Virus record (IMG/VR): IMGVR_UViG_3300046170_000148
Location: 62,001 to 126,000 of that record
From: a virus
DNA length: 64,000 bases
Reading direction: 5' to 3' (one strand)
Part shown: in pieces, positions 59,055 through 64,000 of the stretch
How positions within the stretch are numbered: position 1 is the first letter of the stretch
How the letters are laid out: every line of letters begins with the position of its first letter
Program-made: the position numbers and the translations under genes
Notes under the pieces: generated by a model
The model's database searches: none
What the model was told of the DNA's origin: nothing
The model's input: only the letters and a program-made list of their open reading frames with translations

Positions 59055-61507
59055 AGAACATATCCAACTGTGCTTTAGGTTCGGCAGACCAACCAACCGC
59101 ATCGAGGATTGGTTCGAGTGGGTCAAGGAAGGTCTTCTCGAACATTGTCTTATAGTCAATGTATTTATCCAGTGACAGTTCGCGAGGCAAGTTCACAGGA
59201 TAAGAGATGACATTCTCCTTGATAGGATTGGGAGTCTTGAGATAGACGAACTTAATCTTCTCACCATTCTTGATAGTCTCATACCGCATACCTTTGGTGT
59301 GGTGATTGAACAACAACGCACCCCGCACATGGATAGGTGTCCCCTTCATGTAGATAGAGTCACGGTCTTTCCACTTGTTAACCGCACTGACCCCACGAGG
59401 GAACGATACATCCTCGGCGGGTAAGGCTGTTGAACTCACTGCGGAAGTTAGAGATAAACTTCTGTGTATCAACCTCAGTCCCCTCGATAATCACACGGAA
59501 GATTTCTTTGAACTTATCGCGCACGACCATCGGGGTCGATGACTTGACCGCTTCGATACCCATCATCTTGAGTTTGGGTTGTGCATACTGCACACCCTCA
59601 GAGTTGTGAACATTGAGAATGTATCGTTTCTTTGCAACCCAGATAGCACGGTCAGCAATCACCTCACGACCCATCTCCATACGATTGATGTATGCGTTGG
59701 TATACTGTGCGAGTTCATCATAAGACTTCTCAAGAACCTTCTCAAAATGTTCACGACAAATCTTGTCAAGAAACTTCACAGGTTCTTTGGGGTCAAACTT
59801 CTTGACCAGTTTAGACATATTGATATAGAGCGAGTCAGTGTCAATGGCAATTACATAGTCATCATCGGTAGAAAGGAGATTATTCATTTCCGTGTTGACT
59901 GCGCGTTCTGCCCATTTGATTGACAACTGACCCGCAAGTGTGATGGACTCCGCGACCCTTTGGTCAAAGTAACGAAACCATCGATTACCCAACGCACCAT
60001 AGAGACTGTTCATGAGGATTTTAATAGCCATCTGTTGGTTGTCGAGTTGAGAGATTTTATTGGAGAGAGACTTGGTAGGTGTCTGTTCGTATTCCTGTTG
60101 TGCCTCAAGCATCTCCTTCTTGATGACACGGCGTTCACTGTAATACTGACGAATGATACTAGGGATGACACCTTCCTTGTCGTGACGGAAACGCACACCC
60201 GAAGGGGCAAGTGCATAGTTCTGGTCACGGGGAGTCTGTTGACGCAACATGCGTTCAACCGATGTGTCAGACAGACCATCAACCACAGTCTCAGGTGACA
60301 TGTTGTATTGCACAATGATGTTCGGATACAGAGAGTTCAGGTCAAAGGATGTGACCCACTCGTGCGACCCGACTTGGGGGTCTTTTACATACCCACCTTC
60401 ATAGTCACCTTTGGACTTCTCAACCTTCGGGGGAACTGCGACCTTCTGTTGGTTCAACAGACGATACAGGATTGTATCCCAGATAGTTGTAGTCCCAAGC
60501 ACGTCCTCATAGTTCACACCACCACGATAGGCCATCGTGAATGCGAGAGTGATGATACCCAACTTCTCTTCCAACTTGTCCACCAGTTCAACGTCCTTGA
60601 TGTTGTAGTCAATAAACTTCTGGTGGTCTTGCTTATAGAGAGTGTGGAGATTACCATACTCTTCATACGATAGTTTGCTCTCACCCAGAACAACATTCGC
60701 AATGTGGTCGAGTCGATAGGACTCTTGTTGTCCAAGCGTGTTGTAGGTGAACTTACGAAACAAATCAAAGTAGTCAAGTTGTGCGATACCCATCAAGTCA
60801 TAAGTGTCAACATCATTCATGCCAAACTTGTTTGCACGAATTTTACGAGGCGATACCACACCCCACGGAGAGAACTTCTTGACCGACTCCTCACCAATCA
60901 CCTTGCGTGTGCGGTTGACCAGATACGGAATATCAAACTGTTTACTGTTCCAACCAGTCACAACATCAGGTGTCCCGTGGTTAGACCAGTAGTTCAGGAA
61001 TGTGAGAAACAAGTCGAGTTCAGACTCACACTTGTTGTAGATAGTATCCTCACGAGGCTCATAGTCACCCAGACCCCACACACGATAGAAGTCTTCCTTA
61101 GATGACTTGGTGCAGATAGAGATGACAGGATAGTCTGCCTTGTCAGGTTCGGGGAATCCCTCATCAGATGCAACCTCGATATCGATTGTGGTAATCACAA
61201 TCTGGTTCTGGTCAAACTTGATGTCAGACGGGAAAGTCTCGGCAATGAACTGCGAGACGAAGTTGTTCATCCCATACACATTCACAGTGGGGACATGTTG
61301 ATATTGTTTGATGAAGTCTGTCGCATCGCGCATCGAGTCAAAGGTCATAGGCGCAACAGGTTTACCTTCGAGTGTTCTCCATTCACTCTGACCGTTGACA
61401 AACAATGTAGGTTTGAAAGGGATGCGTTTCTTGATGCGTTCTGCACCATCGTAACCGCGATACAGAATAGAGTTGCCGTATCGTTCTACGGATGTATAAA
61501 ATTTCAT
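59047..61507 (-). CDS. 43: DNA polymerase, family B, T4 gp43-like (frame interrupted once)
   Basis: Encodes 819 residues after removing one base from the AA at 59423-59424, which joins FRSEFNSL to [18 protein letters not shown]. Exonuclease motifs: [20 protein letters not shown] (Exo I) and [17 protein letters not shown] (Exo II). Polymerase motifs: [20 protein letters not shown] (A), [20 protein letters not shown] (B) and [13 protein letters not shown] (C). WVAKKRYIL is the later K-K-R-Y motif. Length and order fit T4-like phages. It is driven by an early promoter 25 bases upstream. The C-terminal QLDMFF resembles the clamp-binding tail found in this family. Confidence 0.96.
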
Positions 61508-61532
61508 ATTGTAGTCCTCATGATATAATTAC

Positions 61533-61561
61533 ATTATACACGAGTGAACGGCATTTGTCAA
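61533..61561 (-). promoter_or_regulatory. Sigma70-like early promoter for DNA polymerase (TTGACA-17-TATAAT)
   Basis: TTGACA, 17 bases, perfect TATAAT, about 25 bases before the gp43 ATG with GAGGAC as ribosome-binding site. The TGA stop of the upstream gene lies inside the -35 hexamer. Confidence 0.88.
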
Positions 61562-62343
61562 TCAATAATTTTGAAATAAGGACTTCTATGCCAAGGTTTT
61601 TTGTAGAGCGTCTTAGATTTTGAACCATAGGTATGTTCTTGTGTAATACCAACCGACTTACTAATAACTTGCGTTGACGGAATTGTAAAACCACTTCTGT
61701 GTTTCCACACTTTACCTATTCGGTGGTCAGGTCTAAGACTATTGTATATCAAATTTAAGTCACGCGAAGTTGTCCCATAATCAACATTATTAGAGTGGCC
61801 ATGTGTCATGAATCGATATCGTTTATCAGAGGGATATCTATCCATATATGTCTTAACCAATCTCTCAACACAACCGAAAGGCCCACCATTGAGAGGAAAC
61901 CCTTTGTTCGTTAGTAGGTCATATATTCCTAACGATGCTTCTTTTGAAAACGAGTAACATGACATGAATAGACCAAGATTAGAATAATCTAAATCATGTT
62001 CTATCGTAAAGTCTAACATCTCTTTGAATCGGTCTTCGTCTAAGAGATATGCATCATGTTCCATTACAAAGAAACGCTCATCGGACTCTGCACGTTTTCG
62101 TATCATTTCCCAATGAGAGATATCACCAGCTCTTTCAGATGAGGTAGATTCACTACCTACTTGCATCATTGTAAGAAGGGATTTCCAATTAAACTTTGAT
62201 TCTAGTTCACCTATCGTATCAGGTGTATAACACTGAACAAGTTCAATATCAAAGATATTTGTATTTTCCCAAGACTCTAGTGCAATCTCTGTATAATTCA
62301 TAGAAACAGGATTGTTGAAGTCACATAACATATACGCTTTCAT
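61558..62343 (-). CDS. Glycosyltransferase family 25-like protein
   Basis: Encodes 261 residues. GDISHWEMIRKRAESDERFF then VMEHDAYLLDEDRFKEM is the GT25 core with E-H-D. GGPFGCVERLVKTYMDRYPS and RYRFMTHGHSNNVDYGTTSR are specific to this form and occur in related phage proteins. It is the only glycosyltransferase in the right-hand third of the window. A strong hairpin lies just upstream, so it may be transcribed weakly by read-through or from an unseen promoter. Confidence 0.68.
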   Translation of the reverse strand: MKAYMLCDFNNPVSMNYTEIALESWENTNIFDIELVQCYTPDTIGELESKFNWKSLLTMMQVGSESTSSERAGDISHWEMIRKRAESDERFFVMEHDAYLLDEDRFKEMLDFTIEHDLDYSNLGLFMSCYSFSKEASLGIYDLLTNKGFPLNGGPFGCVERLVKTYMDRYPSDKRYRFMTHGHSNNVDYGTTSRDLNLIYNSLRPDHRIGKVWKHRSGFTIPSTQVISKSVGITQEHTYGSKSKTLYKKPWHRSPYFKIID

Positions 62344-62353
62344 ACAAATATAT

Positions 62354-62375
62354 AGGGGGCAGTTTCCCGCCCCCT
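62354..62375 (-). terminator. Hairpin terminator
   Basis: AGGGGGC-GGGAAACT-GCCCCCT forms a perfect seven-pair GC-rich stem, followed by ATATATTTGT on the coding strand. It closes the hsp20 transcript; the T-rich tail is short. Confidence 0.7.
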
Positions 62376-62414
62376 ACCTGATTTTATAACCACGCAATAG
62401 TGATTTGTAGCTGA

Positions 62415-62495
62415 TTAGACCAACGCTGAAAGAACGATGCCCATCTCAGCAAACGCCACGGCAAGAATGCCGTAGAGAAAGTTTGAATGTGTCAT
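62415..62495 (-). CDS. Tiny membrane protein downstream of hsp20
   Basis: Encodes 26 residues: MTHSNFLYGILAVAFAEMGI then VLSALV, a single hydrophobic helix. GAGGAA lies seven bases before the ATG, a good ribosome-binding site. It sits alone between hsp20 and the terminator, and would share the hsp20 transcript. No homologue recognised, but size and placement match the tiny gene beside uvsX. Confidence 0.5.
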   Translation of the reverse strand: MTHSNFLYGILAVAFAEMGIVLSALV

Positions 62496-62510
62496 TTTGA
62501 TTTCCTCGTA

Positions 62511-62927
62511 TTAATCGATATTGATTTGACGAGGCTGCTTCTCTTTAGGGATTTCTAGCTTCAGATTTACTGCGAGAATACCATCCGTAAGAGAGGCTCC
62601 AGTTACTTCGACATACTCTGAGAGACGGAACTGACGTTTGAAGTTACGGGTGGAAATACCACGATGAATAACTTCTCGTCCTTTACTCTCATACTCACCT
62701 GTGATAGTGAGAGAACGTTCCTTCTGTTCTACATGGATATGGTCTTGAGTGAATCCTGCAACAGCAACTTCAATAGTGAACTCGTCATCCGACTCTTTAA
62801 TAATATTATGAGGTGGATAGTGGTCATTAGCGTGTTTTGTTGCATACTCTAGTTCATTGAACAAGTGGTCAAAACCAATGAATGCAGATTTAGGGAATAG
62901 TTGTTTACCTACTTTTAAATTAGTCAT
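62511..62927 (-). CDS. hsp20: Small heat-shock protein Hsp20 (alpha-crystallin type)
   Basis: Encodes 138 residues. FPKSAFIGFDHLFNELEYAT is the usual N-terminal arm, and YPPHNIIKESDDEFTIEVAV the start of the alpha-crystallin domain. RSLTITGEYESKGREVIHRG then STRNFKRQFRLSEYVEVTGA and SLTDGILAVNLKLEIPKEKQ include the conserved F-x-R-x-F-x-L and A-x-x-x-x-G-x-L motifs. Hsp20 genes are a core trait of marine T4-like phages. It should protect unfolded proteins during infection. An early-type promoter lies about 70 bases upstream. Confidence 0.94.
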   Translation of the reverse strand: MTNLKVGKQLFPKSAFIGFDHLFNELEYATKHANDHYPPHNIIKESDDEFTIEVAVAGFTQDHIHVEQKERSLTITGEYESKGREVIHRGISTRNFKRQFRLSEYVEVTGASLTDGILAVNLKLEIPKEKQPRQINID

Positions 62928-62993
62928 GTCTGTTATCTCCTATTTAATTAGCAAGACATATAAGAAGACCCGTTATCGGCATCTTCATTACTA

Positions 62994-63022
62994 TATATAA
63001 GAACTCTGTCCCTGAATGTCAA
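62994..63022 (-). promoter_or_regulatory. Sigma70-like early promoter for hsp20 (TTGACA-17-TATATA)
   Basis: TTGACA, 17-base spacer, TATATA, then a leader of about 65 bases to the hsp20 ATG with AGGAGAT as ribosome-binding site. The region between 62928 and 63031 otherwise holds no gene. Confidence 0.75.
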
Positions 63023-63031
63023 GGGGTAGTC

Positions 63032-63622
63032 TTAAATAAATGTTGAGGGGTTGCAATCGGAGTCACTCTCAAAGCCAAATGAGAATGTGACTCGTGAAGC
63101 GACAGGTGTGAGTTGATGCCAAGTGTTTCTAGGAATCCAAACGGCATCGCCAGGTTTCATTATTCTGTCTTCATCATTTTCTGTTCGTTTTTCGGTATAT
63201 CCAATGCGAATAGGTGTATCACCTATCACCTGAACAAGGAATACGTCCATACTATCCTTATGACGAGGATATGACCCTGTGTATTGACCAAACCCACAGA
63301 AGGCAATGTTAGTAATCTGCGGCGGGCCTTTTTCATATTCAGATTGACTTTTGGTGGGCGCTCTAGATACGAAGAAGTCTTCCATATCCTTAAAAATATC
63401 TTTAGCGAATTGTGGCGCAGACGGTCTTCTATGAAACGAGTTCATACCAAGACGTTGTTTATCCCTGTTCCAATCATACTCATCATTAGGGTGAGTATCA
63501 ACTAGGTGCATAATATCATTCCAAGAATACCTTTCGGTATCAACAGTTGTCCACCAATGACGTTTGTCACGAATTTTTTCAATGTGAGACTCGAAGTCTA
63601 TTTGTTTCCATTGTTGTGTCAT
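63032..63622 (-). CDS. JmjC/cupin-type oxygenase-like protein
   Basis: Encodes 196 residues. GSYPRHKDSMDVFLVQVIGD has H-x-D at the start of the barrel; IGYTEKRTENDEDRIMKPGD then A-V-W-I-P-R-N-T-W-H-Q-L is the second motif with P-G-D and the distal His. SRVTFSFGFESDSD follows as the last strands. This is the JmjC-like cupin layout of Fe(II)/2-oxoglutarate hydroxylases. Substrate unknown; the neighbour upstream is another cupin. Confidence 0.72.
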   Translation of the reverse strand: MTQQWKQIDFESHIEKIRDKRHWWTTVDTERYSWNDIMHLVDTHPNDEYDWNRDKQRLGMNSFHRRPSAPQFAKDIFKDMEDFFVSRAPTKSQSEYEKGPPQITNIAFCGFGQYTGSYPRHKDSMDVFLVQVIGDTPIRIGYTEKRTENDEDRIMKPGDAVWIPRNTWHQLTPVASRVTFSFGFESDSDCNPSTFI

Positions 63623-63631
63623 TTTATTTAA

Positions 63632-64000
63632 TCAGTGGTTACTCCTCAGAAACACGTTATCAGACCGATAGAAACTCATAGATAGTCTCTCATCTGTTAG
63701 AGGATTTACTTTATGTGTTTTGAAAGCTGGAACATATAAAACATCACCAACATCAAGTTCGAATCGATTATTGCCTTCGATAATCCATTCAGTTTTTCCT
63801 ACGAGATTAACACAACAAATTTCCATCGGGTCTGCATGTTCATGTAAACCAGTTCGGGTATAGTCATCCATTGATATGAAGACTGTCGCTTCTTCCATAT
63901 TATAACGGTTCATCAATTCGTCAACTATATCAGGTCTATCTTCAGTCAGATTATACAAATAAGCAGAAATAACTTTTACCTTTCTATTGCCAGCAACATT
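63632..64000 (-). CDS. Cupin-domain protein, 5' part outside window
   Basis: The frame is open to the window edge, so at least 122 residues are present and the true start is outside. RTGLHEHADPMEICCVNLVG is the first cupin motif (H-x-H with a later Glu), and FELDVGDVLYVPAFKTHKVN the second (G-D ... P-x-x-x-x-H). The gene leads into the JmjC-like gene nine bases downstream. Function unknown; both may act on the same substrate. Confidence 0.65.
   Translation of the reverse strand, partial: NVAGNRKVKVISAYLYNLTEDRPDIVDELMNRYNMEEATVFISMDDYTRTGLHEHADPMEICCVNLVGKTEWIIEGNNRFELDVGDVLYVPAFKTHKVNPLTDERLSMSFYRSDNVFLRSNH

Overview
The window is a stretch of a large, tightly packed, T4-like marine myovirus genome. 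The T4-type replication core is present: family B DNA polymerase (gp43), DnaB-type helicase (gp41), UvsX recombinase, NrdA/NrdB, ThyX, PhoH and Hsp20, together with several small gene families typical of marine T4-like phages. Every gene I can support lies on the minus strand. Most neighbours overlap by 1 to 50 bases, often as ATGA or TAATG. A permuted (two-piece) tmRNA gene of the alphaproteobacterial type suggests an alphaproteobacterial host, for example SAR11 or a relative; this is inference. No terminase, capsid or tail genes are visible, so the virion block must lie mostly outside the window.

Layout from left to right (transcription runs right to left). 1-15.5 kb: a surface-glycan block with at least seven glycosyltransferase-like proteins, three P-loop/sulfotransferase-like proteins, two methyltransferases, a radical SAM enzyme, a NodU-type carbamoyltransferase, a HAD-nucleotidyltransferase fusion, a cupin, a glutamine amidotransferase and a ferritin-like di-iron protein. 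15.5-19.7 kb: M15 peptidase, PhoH and small conserved genes. 19.7-25.4 kb: two related adenylate-forming enzymes, a GIY-YIG-like protein, a zinc ribbon, NrdB and a NrdA-glutaredoxin fusion. 25.4-39 kb: an outer-membrane beta-barrel, a holin candidate and a long run of basic or charged conserved phage proteins, a nucleotidyltransferase, a ligase-like protein, a PD-(D/E)XK nuclease and two zinc metallopeptidases. 39-46.4 kb: peroxiredoxin, a DUF932 protein, then a seven-gene late unit of two small membrane proteins, CsgF, CsgG, a curlin-like repeat protein, a periplasmic FecR protein and a CHASE2-adenylate cyclase. 46.4-50.4 kb: two oxygenases, tRNA-Pro, the tmRNA, small genes and a SleB-type hydrolase. 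50.4-64 kb: replication genes, UDP-glucuronate/galacturonate enzymes and more oxygenases.

Two promoter classes are legible. Thirteen sigma70-like sites have TTGACA (one TTGACT), a 17-bp spacer and a TATAAT-like box; they precede replication and nucleotide genes. In six of them the upstream gene's TGA stop codon lies inside the -35 hexamer. Six T4-type late sites (TATAAATA) precede the di-iron/glycan block, the curli-FecR-cyclase unit, the tmRNA and several conserved genes.

Nineteen places in 17 genes need exactly one base removed from a short homopolymer to restore a continuous protein, including in gp43, UvsX and NrdB. All are extra bases and none is a missing base, which points to insertion-biased sequencing error rather than pseudogenes. 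The affected genes are given below as single genes with the site named. The most unusual content is the curli/FecR/CHASE2-cyclase unit and the phage-encoded permuted tmRNA under a late promoter.
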